Assembly (NCBI GenBank): GCA_964506505.1
Contig: CAZDKY010000003.1
Location: forward strand, 1 to 64,000
From: M55B129 sp964506505
GTDB taxonomy: Bacteria; Bacillota; Dethiobacteria; DTU022
DNA length: 64,000 bases
Direction of reading: 5' to 3'
The notes beneath the pieces are model-generated. The model had not been told where the DNA came from, made no database searches, and saw only the letters and a program-made list of their open reading frames with translations. A program made the position numbers and the translations under genes. Shown in pieces: positions 26,016-34,029 of the stretch. How positions within the stretch are numbered: position 1 is the stretch's first letter; each line of letters starts with the position of its first letter.

Positions 26016-26055
26016 ATATAGACAAAGGCATCCTTAAGGATGCCTTTGTCTATAT
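26016..26055. terminator. Bidirectional terminator, 40-bp perfect palindrome
   Basis: The sequence from 26016 to 26055 is fully self-complementary, centred on CTTAAG, with GACAAAGGCATCC arms. It lies between the convergent ends of the HerA-like gene and mscS. Confidence 0.8.
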
Positions 26056-26065
26056 CTATACTGCC

Positions 26066-26905
26066 TTATTGGGAAGCTCCCTGCTCACCTGGAACCGCCT
26101 TTTCTTTATCCTTCCCAAACCAGACCACCTGCTGCGGGAAGGGAATTTCAATACCGGCATCTTCAACAGCTTTTTTTATCTTCCAGAGTAGTTCCATTTT
26201 CGCCCGGTACCATTCAGATGAAGGGGCCCAGATTCTGACGGTTATATCCACACTGCTGTCACCGAGATTCTCAACAAAAATCTGCGGCTCCGGTTTAACA
26301 AGGGCCAGGGGGTGTTCCTCAATTAAATCCCGGATTACCTTCATCGCCAGATTGGCATCGGCAGCATAGCTTATCCCGACACTATATCCAAAACGGCGCA
26401 CCGGGTTTCCAGTGTAATTGGTAATATTGGAGGTGAACACTGTTTCATTGGGAATACGGATAAAATTGCCTTCAAGTGTACGGATTGAAGTTGAAATAAT
26501 GTGGATGTCTTCGACGATCCCCTGCTCACCCGAAATACTAACCAGATCACCAATTTTTACCGGCCGCTCACCCATTAGAAAAAGACCTGAAATAAGATTT
26601 CCAATTATGCTCTGGCTGGCAAAGCCAATTGCCAGGGCAACTATACCGCCGGCGACCATCAGGCCGGAAGGTTCAATCCCGATCATGGGCATAAACCAGA
26701 TAGATGCGATAATGATAATACCGTATGAGACAACCTTGGCCAATATTTCCAGATGTTCTCTATCCAGCCTTTCTTTTAAAGAACGCCGAAGCTGAATGGA
26801 CAAGAGGCGTGACATGATCAAGGCTCCGAAAAAGATCAGGATCGCAGCTAATAAATTCATCCACGTTACCTGACCATAAACAGCTCGATCCAACCAATCG
26901 ACCAT
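26066..26905 (-). CDS. MscS-family small-conductance mechanosensitive channel
   Basis: A 279-aa membrane channel that releases solutes under hypo-osmotic stress. It has about three transmembrane segments; the pore-lining helix is GGIVALAIGFASQSIIGNLISGLFLM, with the alanine/glycine spacing of MscS TM3. The beta domain follows (IGDLVSISGEQGIVEDIHIISTSIRT, IPNETVFTSNITNYT) and a mixed C-terminal domain. Its ATG follows directly after the stop of the DUF432 gene, whose end contains the GGAGGG site, so the two are co-translated. Confidence 0.95.
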   Translation of the reverse strand: MVDWLDRAVYGQVTWMNLLAAILIFFGALIMSRLLSIQLRRSLKERLDREHLEILAKVVSYGIIIIASIWFMPMIGIEPSGLMVAGGIVALAIGFASQSIIGNLISGLFLMGERPVKIGDLVSISGEQGIVEDIHIISTSIRTLEGNFIRIPNETVFTSNITNYTGNPVRRFGYSVGISYAADANLAMKVIRDLIEEHPLALVKPEPQIFVENLGDSSVDITVRIWAPSSEWYRAKMELLWKIKKAVEDAGIEIPFPQQVVWFGKDKEKAVPGEQGASQ

Positions 26906-27697
26906 CTAATAGCCCTCCCCCATTATTGTCCGCCCCTGCTGGTTGAGGGGTTTGGGACTAAACTGACGCCACGCTTCAAGCATTCCTGACCGGATCGGCT
27001 TATCAATAAAAGTGGTTTCGGCTGTTTGATCACCGGCTATTTTCATCACCGCATTTAAGGTAACCAGGTTTGGACTGAAGTAAATTTTCATTCCATAGGC
27101 ACTGAAAACAGCCTCATTTACCTCCGCCCATTTTGCAGTGCTGTTCTTGATCTCTATCTGCAAAATTCCCAGTTTAAAAGGATTGAACGGGGGTATGCTT
27201 TCATAAATTTCACTTTTCCAGTATCTACAGATCAAACCTTCTCTAACATTGCCGTAAAGAGTATACTTGCTTTTATTCAGGGAGAACAGGTCCAGCAAGT
27301 TGTCTTCTTTGCTGCGATTTTCAATGATCGCGGCAATTGACAGGGGGAAAAGGACATAAATACTTTTTTCCGCTCTTGGTTCCATTACCACCGGGCGGGC
27401 AAAATCAATTAGAAGATGAGCGCTTAGACCGGGTGGTTTGGGCAGCGGTTCAACCGGGCAGAGCCGCAGAATGCCTGGTTCGGCCACAATGATTTTATCA
27501 GCTTTTTCTCCTCCGCCTTCCCGCCGGTAAATATAGTTATTGCCCTTCTCTTCCATGGATATTTTTACTTCTTCCAGGGTAAGATAAAAGGGAGGCCTGA
27601 AAGGTCCCCAGGGGACACCCTCGTTCTGCGAATCGTCCTGATTAGACCAGACCAGCATCCCAGTTTTTTCGGCTTTTCTATTCTCTCCCGGGACCAT
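26906..27697 (-). CDS. DUF432-like protein coupled to MscS
   Basis: A 263-aa soluble protein that looks like the DUF432 family, which is known mainly from archaea and often encoded next to MscS channels. Visible parts include LRLCPVEPLPKPPGLSAHLLIDFARPVV and YVLFPLSIAAIIE, mostly predicted beta strands. The start (MVPGENRK) has an AGAGGAG site eight bases upstream; a longer start would be unsupported. The tight link with mscS suggests a regulator or sensor of the channel, but no function has been shown that I know of. Confidence 0.7.
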   Translation of the reverse strand: MVPGENRKAEKTGMLVWSNQDDSQNEGVPWGPFRPPFYLTLEEVKISMEEKGNNYIYRREGGGEKADKIIVAEPGILRLCPVEPLPKPPGLSAHLLIDFARPVVMEPRAEKSIYVLFPLSIAAIIENRSKEDNLLDLFSLNKSKYTLYGNVREGLICRYWKSEIYESIPPFNPFKLGILQIEIKNSTAKWAEVNEAVFSAYGMKIYFSPNLVTLNAVMKIAGDQTAETTFIDKPIRSGMLEAWRQFSPKPLNQQGRTIMGEGY

Positions 27698-27871
27698 AAG
27701 ATTGCTCCTCTTGATAACCTGATCTGCCAACAAAGGCCGGCGGCGGTAATTCTATATAGAAACTTATTCTATCGTGGTAAAGGCAAATCCTTTTATTAAA
27801 ATGATTGGCTTGCCCGGCTCTTCCCAAAAACATTGATTAAATCGGTCAGCAGCCCCGCTGAATTAAGGGGC

Positions 27872-29692
27872 CTATTTTCTGGCGGCTCGTTGTCTCTGAT
27901 CGCGATCCAGTATTTTTTTACGCATCCTGATAGCTGTTGGCGTTACTTCTACCAGTTCGTCATCCTCAATATGCTCCATCGCCCTCTCCAGGGAAAATAC
28001 AACCGGAGGCGCCAGGCGAATTGCTTCATCCGATGCTGCCGCCCTGATGTTAGTCAGATGCTTTTTCTTGCAAACATTAACATCGAGATCCACTTCCCGG
28101 GTGTTCTCGCCAATGATCATCCCCCCGTAAACCCGGTCGTTCGGTTTGACAAAGATAGTACCCCTGTCCTCAAGATTGTGAATGGCATAAGCTGTCGCTT
28201 CGCCGGTTTCGAAAGCAACCAGGGCTCCGTGCCGCCGTCCGGCAATTTCTCCACGCCAGGGTCCGTAGTGGTCGAAAAGATGGTGCATTATTCCTTCACC
28301 GCGGGTTTCGGTCAACAGTTCTGATCGAAAACCAATCAGACAGCGCGCCGGAAGTAAAAATTCCATTTTGACATTCTGTTCACCCACGGCCTGAATGGAA
28401 AGCATTTCCCCGAGGCGCCCGCCCAGATTTTCAATGATCCTTCCGGGACAGTCCTCCGGGATATTAAGAAAAAGCCTCTCATATGGTTCGCAGGTGACAC
28501 CGTCAATTTCTTTTAAAATGGGCTTCGGTTTGGACACCTGCAGCTCATAACCTTCACGTCGCATCGTTTCAATTAAAATACCCAGGTGCAGTTCTCCCCG
28601 CCCCGATACCTGAAAAATATCCGGAGAATCAGTATCGGCCACTTTCAGACTGACATTTGTCTCGGCCTCTTTCCACAGTCTGCTCCGCAGGTGTCGGGAA
28701 GTTATGTACCGTCCCTCCTGACCGGCAAAAGGGCTGTCATTAACCATAAATTCCATAGTCAGGGTAGGCTCATCCACCGCCGGAAATGAAAGCGGGGCCG
28801 GATGCAGGGAGTCGCTTACCGTTTCCCCAATATTTACCTCGCCTAGGCCGGCTATAGCAACTATGTCTCCGGCTTCGGCATTGGCAATTTCTTTGCGCTT
28901 AAGCCCTTCGTAGGTCCAAAGCTTGCCGATTTTCAAAATTTCCACCCTGCCGTCCTGCTTACATAGAGCAATATCACGACCGCTGTCAAGACGACCGTTG
29001 CGAATACGGCCGATACCTATTCGGCCAACATAATCGTCATAATCAAGAGTATTGATCTGCAGCTGCAGGACACCTTCCGGATCAACTGCCGGAGGCGGTA
29101 TTTCTTCAACTATCATATTAAAAAGTGGCTGGAGGTCTGTTCCCGGCTCATCGGGATCGGTGGAAGCCACTCCCCGGCGAGCAGAGGTATAAATGACGGG
29201 AAAATCAAGCTGCCAATCCGCTGCTTCCAACTCGACGAAAAGATCGAATATTTCATTCAGCACGGCATCGGGACGGGCATCGGGACGGTCAATTTTATTG
29301 ATGACCACAACGATACGCAATCCAACCTGCAGCGCCTTACGCAGGACAAATTTTGTCTGGGCCATAGGACCTTCGAAAGCATCAACCAGCAACAGGGCAC
29401 CATCGACCATTCTCAACACACGTTCCACTTCGCCGCCGAAATCGGCGTGACCCGGCGTATCAACAATATTAATTTTAGTTCCGCCGTAGTAAACGGCGAT
29501 ATTCTTGGAAAGAATGGTAATTCCTCTCTCTCTTTCGAGATCGTTGGAATCCATCACTCTCTCCATGACTTTTTCGTTATCGCGGAAAATCCCGGCCTGC
29601 TTTAAAAGGCCGTCCACCAGGGTGGTTTTACCATGATCAACATGGGCAATGATCGCGATATTGCGAATATCATCCCTTGTTACAACTGTCAT
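27872..29692 (-). CDS. typA: TypA/BipA ribosome-associated translational GTPase
   Basis: A 606-aa elongation-factor-like GTPase needed for ribosome assembly and stress growth. The G1 motif is IAHVDHGKTTL, G2 RGITI, G3 DTPGHADF, G4 NKIDRPDARPD. The EF-G-like domains III and V and the TypA-specific C-terminal domain (KKHLTNIRAAASDEAIRLAPP) are complete. The gene is alone on the minus strand. Confidence 0.97.
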   Translation of the reverse strand: MTVVTRDDIRNIAIIAHVDHGKTTLVDGLLKQAGIFRDNEKVMERVMDSNDLERERGITILSKNIAVYYGGTKINIVDTPGHADFGGEVERVLRMVDGALLLVDAFEGPMAQTKFVLRKALQVGLRIVVVINKIDRPDARPDAVLNEIFDLFVELEAADWQLDFPVIYTSARRGVASTDPDEPGTDLQPLFNMIVEEIPPPAVDPEGVLQLQINTLDYDDYVGRIGIGRIRNGRLDSGRDIALCKQDGRVEILKIGKLWTYEGLKRKEIANAEAGDIVAIAGLGEVNIGETVSDSLHPAPLSFPAVDEPTLTMEFMVNDSPFAGQEGRYITSRHLRSRLWKEAETNVSLKVADTDSPDIFQVSGRGELHLGILIETMRREGYELQVSKPKPILKEIDGVTCEPYERLFLNIPEDCPGRIIENLGGRLGEMLSIQAVGEQNVKMEFLLPARCLIGFRSELLTETRGEGIMHHLFDHYGPWRGEIAGRRHGALVAFETGEATAYAIHNLEDRGTIFVKPNDRVYGGMIIGENTREVDLDVNVCKKKHLTNIRAAASDEAIRLAPPVVFSLERAMEHIEDDELVEVTPTAIRMRKKILDRDQRQRAARK

Positions 29693-29943
29693 CTCTTCAC
29701 CTTCATAAATTCTTTCTACTCGTACATCCTGAGCATCAGAATGCCGGTTTACAGGATTTAATTAAAACATTATTACCCGGGAAATGCAAACATAGAAAGC
29801 GCCGTGATAATTTCCAGCGACACCATGCCGGCCTACCACCTGTAATAAAGTTGATCATTCGATCTGCTGATAACAGGAAACCCCTGTAATCATGCAGAAT
29901 ATTTTTAAAGAATATAAAACAATATTAATCGGGAGCTGATCGT

Positions 29944-30705
29944 GTGAAACCGCATTTCTGCAGTTTGCTGCCCGTACCCGATTTGCTCAAAGTTGAGAAA
30001 CTGCTTGTAATTCAGCCTCACCCGGATGACATGGAAATTGGCGCCGGAGCCACTATCGCCCGCCTGGCCAAATCAGGCACCCGGGTAACCTGTCTTACCG
30101 TAACAGACGGTTCCGCAGGCACTACCGATACAAATGTCAGCCAGGATGATTTAATCGCTCTCCGGCATGACGAAACCAAAAAATCGACAGCCATTCTGGG
30201 CATAGAAAACCTGATCTGGCTAGATTTCGCCGATTGCGGTATCCTTTCGCTGGAAGTAATCCGTTCAGAAATCACCTGCTACATAAGACGGCTGAAACCG
30301 AATGCCCTCATGGTCTGTGATCCCTGGCTCCCCTATGAAGCACACAGCGACCATGTGCGCACCGGATTGGCAGCCGCCGAGGCCGGCCTACTCGCCCATA
30401 TGCCATATTTTTGTCCCGCTGACATGCAGGATGGGCTGAAGCCTCATCCTCTTGAAATGATCGCCTTTTATTATACTGCTTATCCAAATACCTTTATCGA
30501 TGTGACAACAACGTGGGGCAAAAAAATGGCGGCCATTGACTGCCACAGGAGTCAGTTTTCGGCAAGTCAGAGGGTAAAACTCAAACAGTACCTGGAGGCC
30601 AAAGCACGGGAAGAATCCGTCAATCAAAATTGTGAGCTGGTCGAGGCATTGAAGGTCCTGTCCACCGACCACCTGCACATTTTTGAACAGGCCTGGCAGT
30701 GCTGA
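29944..30705 (+). CDS. PIG-L/LmbE-family zinc deacetylase
   Basis: A 253-aa protein with the PHPDDMEIG zinc motif near residue 24, followed by TVTDGSAGTTD and the distal zinc histidine in AHSDHVRTG. The family removes acetyl groups from GlcNAc conjugates such as those of bacillithiol or mycothiol synthesis or from antibiotic and glycan precursors. Starts with GTG. The phosphatase-like gene at 30769 follows 63 bp later on the same strand and could be co-transcribed. No bacillithiol genes are visible nearby, so substrate is open. Confidence 0.88.
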   Translation: MKPHFCSLLPVPDLLKVEKLLVIQPHPDDMEIGAGATIARLAKSGTRVTCLTVTDGSAGTTDTNVSQDDLIALRHDETKKSTAILGIENLIWLDFADCGILSLEVIRSEITCYIRRLKPNALMVCDPWLPYEAHSDHVRTGLAAAEAGLLAHMPYFCPADMQDGLKPHPLEMIAFYYTAYPNTFIDVTTTWGKKMAAIDCHRSQFSASQRVKLKQYLEAKAREESVNQNCELVEALKVLSTDHLHIFEQAWQC

Positions 30706-30768
30706 TACAGGGCAGGTTTTTCAAACCTGTCACCTATGACAACCTTAACCTCGCTGGGAGCTGAAGTA

Positions 30769-31410
30769 ATGACAAAACTATTTCTTTTACGACACGGTCA
30801 AACCAGTTGGAACCGGGAAGAGATATTCAGGGGGCGGTCCGACATTCCCCTGAACGATTTTGGCCGTCGACAGGCCGGATTTCTGGCGGAAGCACTGAGC
30901 CGGGCCGGGTTGAAAAACCCGATTTTCCTTTGCAGTCCCTTGAAAAGGGCCCGGGAGACTGCAGAAATAATCGCTTCCCGGTTTACCGGTTCACAAGTTG
31001 TGACGGATCAATCATTTATTGATCTTTGTTTCGGCGAATGGGAGGGTAAAACACTCCGGGAAATCGAAAGTAATTATCCCGAACTCTACAGGATGTGGGT
31101 GGAAAATCCGGGCGAAGTAAATTTCCCCGGGGGTGAAAACCTTGTTGCGGTTGCCGATCGGGCAGAAGAAGGAATTATCCGGATAGCAAAGAACAACCGG
31201 GAAAAAGAAACTATCATCGTTGCTCACCGCGCCGTCAATAAAGCTTTGCTCTGTCGTCTGCTCGGTCTGAGCCAACAGGCTTTCTGGAAACTGCGCCAGG
31301 ATACCGCTTGTCTGAATGAATTGGAATATGACGGCAACTCAATTATTATGGTTCGGTTAAATGATACCTGTCACTTAAATACAATGAAACAGGAGACCCG
31401 CGATTTTTAA
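30769..31410 (+). CDS. Histidine phosphatase (phosphoglycerate-mutase-like)
   Basis: A 213-aa member of branch 1 of the histidine phosphatase superfamily. The phospho-histidine motif is FLLRHGQTSWN; the second arginine is in SPLKRARETA, the catalytic Glu in LCFGEWEGKT, and the second histidine in IIVAHRAVNKAL. Sequence resembles alpha-ribazole phosphatase and broad-specificity phosphatases rather than glycolytic mutase. Start MTKLF is chosen because of the GGGAG upstream and the family N-terminus. Confidence 0.88.
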   Translation: MTKLFLLRHGQTSWNREEIFRGRSDIPLNDFGRRQAGFLAEALSRAGLKNPIFLCSPLKRARETAEIIASRFTGSQVVTDQSFIDLCFGEWEGKTLREIESNYPELYRMWVENPGEVNFPGGENLVAVADRAEEGIIRIAKNNREKETIIVAHRAVNKALLCRLLGLSQQAFWKLRQDTACLNELEYDGNSIIMVRLNDTCHLNTMKQETRDF

Positions 31411-31461
31411 ACTTTGATTTTCTGCCTCTTCATCATATCCACAAAAGCTAAACCGCTACAA

Positions 31462-31477
31462 TTTTACCGCGGTAAAA
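31462..31477. promoter_or_regulatory. 16-bp perfect palindrome before the small coiled-coil gene
   Basis: TTTTACCGCGGTAAAA is fully palindromic and lies just upstream of the AAGGAGG site of the next small gene. It could be an operator or a transcript-end hairpin. Confidence 0.35.
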
Positions 31478-31490
31478 AAAGGAGGGTGAC

Positions 31491-31670
31491 TTAAAAACGG
31501 ACAATCTTGATAAAAATATTGCCGAAGTAAAAAGAAAAATCGAAGATGTAAAAAAACGGTGGCCCATGCATTCTGCGAAGCCTTCCATGTTCCGGGAGCT
31601 TGAAGATCTCGAGCTGGAACTCGAAGATCTGGAGGAAAAGAAAAGGAAGCAGGATTCTTCAAGAAGCTGA
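31491..31670 (+). CDS. Small charged coiled-coil protein (59 aa)
   Basis: A frame rich in Glu, Lys and Leu reads NLDKNIAEVKRKIEDVKKRW, then PMHSAKPSMFRELEDLE and a second heptad stretch; this two-helix pattern with a central KRWPxHSxKPxM motif looks like a conserved small family, though I cannot name it. A strong AAGGAGG site lies five bases before a TTA codon at 31491; no ATG, GTG or TTG occurs in frame after the upstream stop at 31473 until codon 26. So either an unusual start or a changed start codon. It ends ten bases before the convergent 2-hydroxyacid dehydrogenase. Confidence 0.55.
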   Translation, partial: LKTDNLDKNIAEVKRKIEDVKKRWPMHSAKPSMFRELEDLELELEDLEEKKRKQDSSRS

Positions 31671-31679
31671 TCATTTTTC

Positions 31680-32642
31680 TCAACCAACGGGGTTTCGCGG
31701 ATTCCGCCCGGTCAGGACAGATTTGACATCTTCAGCAGCTATTTGCGCCATTTTGTTGCGGGTTTCCAATGTGGCACTGCCCAGATGAGGTAAAAGAGTT
31801 ACATTATCGAGATCGGCCAGCCCCGGTGCCAGGGTTGGTTCCTGCTCATATACATCGAGCGCAGCACCGGCAATTTTTTTTGCTTTTAAATGTTCGACGA
31901 GGCTTTTTTCATCAATATGTCCACCACGCGCCGTGTTGATCAGGTAAGCAGTGGGCTTCATCATGTTGAGTCGTTCCCTGTTAATTAAATGCCGCACTTC
32001 GGTTGTATAGGGAAGGTGTAAGGATAAAAAATCAGCCTTTCCAATTACCTCTTCAAGCGGCATATATTCGGCGTTGTAACGGGATGCTTCCTCTGCCGGA
32101 AGAGGACAACGCTTATAATATATAATCTTCATCCCAAAGGCCTTTGCCCTCCAGGCCACCGCCGTACCGATGCGGCCCATGCCGATAATTCCCAGCACCT
32201 TGCCCTGCAATTCAGTCCCAACCAAAAGTAACGGATCCCAGCTGTTGAAAAGGCCCCGGCGGATGAAGCGATCACCTTCCGCCAATCTTCTTGCTGCAGC
32301 CAAGATCAGGGCCATCGTTAAATCGGCGGTCGCTTCAGTCAATACCCCCGGAGTATTGGTCACAGTAATCCCCCGCGCAGTGCAGGCCGGTATATCGATA
32401 TTGTCCGTGCCAACAGCCAGATTGGCCAATATTTTCAAGCGTAGTGCACCGTCAAGCAGAGAATCATCTACCCGATCGTAGAGCATGGTGATGACAGCGT
32501 CGGCCTCTTTGAATGCCCTTTCCAGCTCGCTGCGGGTCATGGGCCTTTTCTCTTCATGGATCTTAATTTCGAAACCGGCTTTTTGCAAAATGCTGATTCC
32601 CACTTCCGGAATCAGCCTGGTGATAAAAACATGCTGAGACAT
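31680..32642 (-). CDS. D-2-hydroxyacid dehydrogenase (glyoxylate/hydroxypyruvate reductase type)
   Basis: A 320-aa NAD(P)-dependent dehydrogenase. The nucleotide-binding motif is LGIIGMGRIGTAVAWRAKAFG; the catalytic Arg, Glu and His are seen in INTARGGHID, DVYEQEP and LPHLGSAT. The GTDNIDIPACTARGI segment is typical of glyoxylate or 2-ketogluconate reductases. Start at ATG 32642 (MSQHVFITR) with a GGAGGTGG site; a longer start seems unlikely. Monocistronic. Confidence 0.92.
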   Translation of the reverse strand: MSQHVFITRLIPEVGISILQKAGFEIKIHEEKRPMTRSELERAFKEADAVITMLYDRVDDSLLDGALRLKILANLAVGTDNIDIPACTARGITVTNTPGVLTEATADLTMALILAAARRLAEGDRFIRRGLFNSWDPLLLVGTELQGKVLGIIGMGRIGTAVAWRAKAFGMKIIYYKRCPLPAEEASRYNAEYMPLEEVIGKADFLSLHLPYTTEVRHLINRERLNMMKPTAYLINTARGGHIDEKSLVEHLKAKKIAGAALDVYEQEPTLAPGLADLDNVTLLPHLGSATLETRNKMAQIAAEDVKSVLTGRNPRNPVG

Positions 32643-32737
32643 GAGCAAATGGCCACCTCCATTATCGCCTGCTTCCGATTGTTGCCGTCCAGAGGGCTGC
32701 ATAATCCTGCTTCTGACGGAAGCACCCCGGTCTTGTA

Positions 32738-33604
32738 TTATAGTTCATACATCCTCTGGTCAAGATCCTGTTGATCAGACATGTAATATTTGGTCAACTC
32801 TTCCTTGAGATAATTAAAAGCATCGTCAACAGTGTCACAAAATTTAATCAGGGCTAGATCCTTTTCGCTAATCACACCAAAATTGACCATGGCCTTAAAA
32901 TCAATGATCTGTTTCCAGTATTCAGTACCGTAGATAACAATGGGCATCCTTTTTTTTACCTTTTCAGTCTGGATCAGGGTCAAAACCTCGAACAGTTCAT
33001 CAAGCGTGCCGAATCCTCCAGGGAAAATTACCAGGGCTTTAGCCAGGTATATAAACCAGAATTTACGCATGAAAAAGTAGTGGAAATCAAAATTCAATTC
33101 CGGGGTGATGTAGGGATTGGCATACTGTTCCATGGGAATACTGATATTCAAACCTATGGATTTGCCTCCCGCTTCGATCGCCCCTTTATTGGCCGCTTCC
33201 ATCATACCGGGGCCACCCCCGGAGCAAACTACGAAGTGATGATCTGAATAGAGTAATTTTGACCACTCCGTAATTCTCCCGGCCAGTTCGACGGCATCCT
33301 CGTAGTAGCGGGAGAGGGAAACCTTGTTAGTTGCCTGATTCAATTCTTCCTGCAGGTCGGAATCAAGGTGTTCATCTTTCTTCGCTGCTTTTTCCTGCAC
33401 TTCGGCAAGCTTTTTCTCGGCAGCTTTACGATCAGCAGTCCGCGCTGAACCGAAAAAAACAATAGTGTCATATATCTTGTATTTTTTAAACCTGGCCATG
33501 GGCTCTAGAAATTCAGAAAGGATACGTATCGACCGCGCCTCCGAGCTTTTCAGAAACTCTAAATTTTTATAGGCCTTCTCCGGCTTGTCTTTTTTTCTAG
33601 TCAT
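32738..33604 (-). CDS. LOG-family protein (TIGR00730, cytokinin riboside phosphoribohydrolase-like)
   Basis: A 288-aa Rossmann-fold protein with the LOG motifs GGGPGMMEAANKGA and FPGGFGTLDELFEVLTLIQT. Family members hydrolyse nucleoside 5'-monophosphates to base and ribose 5-phosphate; some act as lysine-decarboxylase-like proteins only by name. An N-terminal charged extension (KKDKPEKAYKNL) and a Lys/Glu-rich helical insert around residues 55-80 are longer than in plant LOG. Start MTRKKDK has AAAGGAG upstream and overlaps the end of a small upstream frame. Confidence 0.9.
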   Translation of the reverse strand: MTRKKDKPEKAYKNLEFLKSSEARSIRILSEFLEPMARFKKYKIYDTIVFFGSARTADRKAAEKKLAEVQEKAAKKDEHLDSDLQEELNQATNKVSLSRYYEDAVELAGRITEWSKLLYSDHHFVVCSGGGPGMMEAANKGAIEAGGKSIGLNISIPMEQYANPYITPELNFDFHYFFMRKFWFIYLAKALVIFPGGFGTLDELFEVLTLIQTEKVKKRMPIVIYGTEYWKQIIDFKAMVNFGVISEKDLALIKFCDTVDDAFNYLKEELTKYYMSDQQDLDQRMYEL

Positions 33605-33779
33605 CTTTTTCTCCTTTCCTGGCTGTAGTCGCCGTTTCTTGATGCTGTCTAATAATACCATATACGCCGCCGCTCCAGGGATACCTTTTCTCAATCTCTT
33701 TTTTATTGACATCAAAGGGAAAAGGATCCAAACTTCCTATTGTAAGCTCCGCTACTGATTGGTATACTGTCTGCAGCAT
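33597..33779 (-). CDS. Possible small protein coupled to the LOG gene
   Basis: A 60-codon frame starting ATG at 33779 (MLQTVYQSVAELTIGSLDP) with an AGGGG site nine bases upstream. Its stop lies just inside the LOG gene (ATGACTAG overlap), the arrangement of translationally coupled genes. The protein has no recognisable domain. It could be a real small protein or a leader that controls LOG translation. Confidence 0.4.
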   Translation of the reverse strand: MLQTVYQSVAELTIGSLDPFPFDVNKKEIEKRYPWSGGVYGIIRQHQETATTARKGEKDD

Positions 33780-33855
33780 ACAGTCGCCCCTAATTATAAA
33801 AACACGGGCCTGAAATTGACAGGACTGAAAACACAATTTTAGAGAAGAGGCCTCG

Positions 33856-34029
33856 ATGAAATTTTAAAAATATCTATTCCTGCTTTTTTTAACAGCGATC
33901 ACGTCATCCTCTGTGACAGGCTCTGCAGCAGCAGCCAGCCCGGGCGATTGGCTAAACAGACAGACCGTTAAAAAGGAGAAAATCGATGAATGGAACTGTC
34001 GATGGGAGCAGGGTCCGGAGGCTGAATGA
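33856..34029 (+). pseudogene. Remnant of a short secreted-protein gene
   Basis: ATG at 33856 begins MKF, then an in-frame TAA, then KYLFLLFLTAITSSSVTGSA followed by AAASPGDW: a good signal peptide with a probable cleavage site, interrupted at codon 4. The frame then runs into the photolyase gene and stops at 34029. No domain is left. It looks like the front end of an exported protein gene damaged by a nonsense change and truncation. Confidence 0.35.

Noticed and set aside
27852..27871. GCCCC/GGGGC stem after typA as a terminator
   Set aside because: Only five pairs and no T-run on the typA strand.
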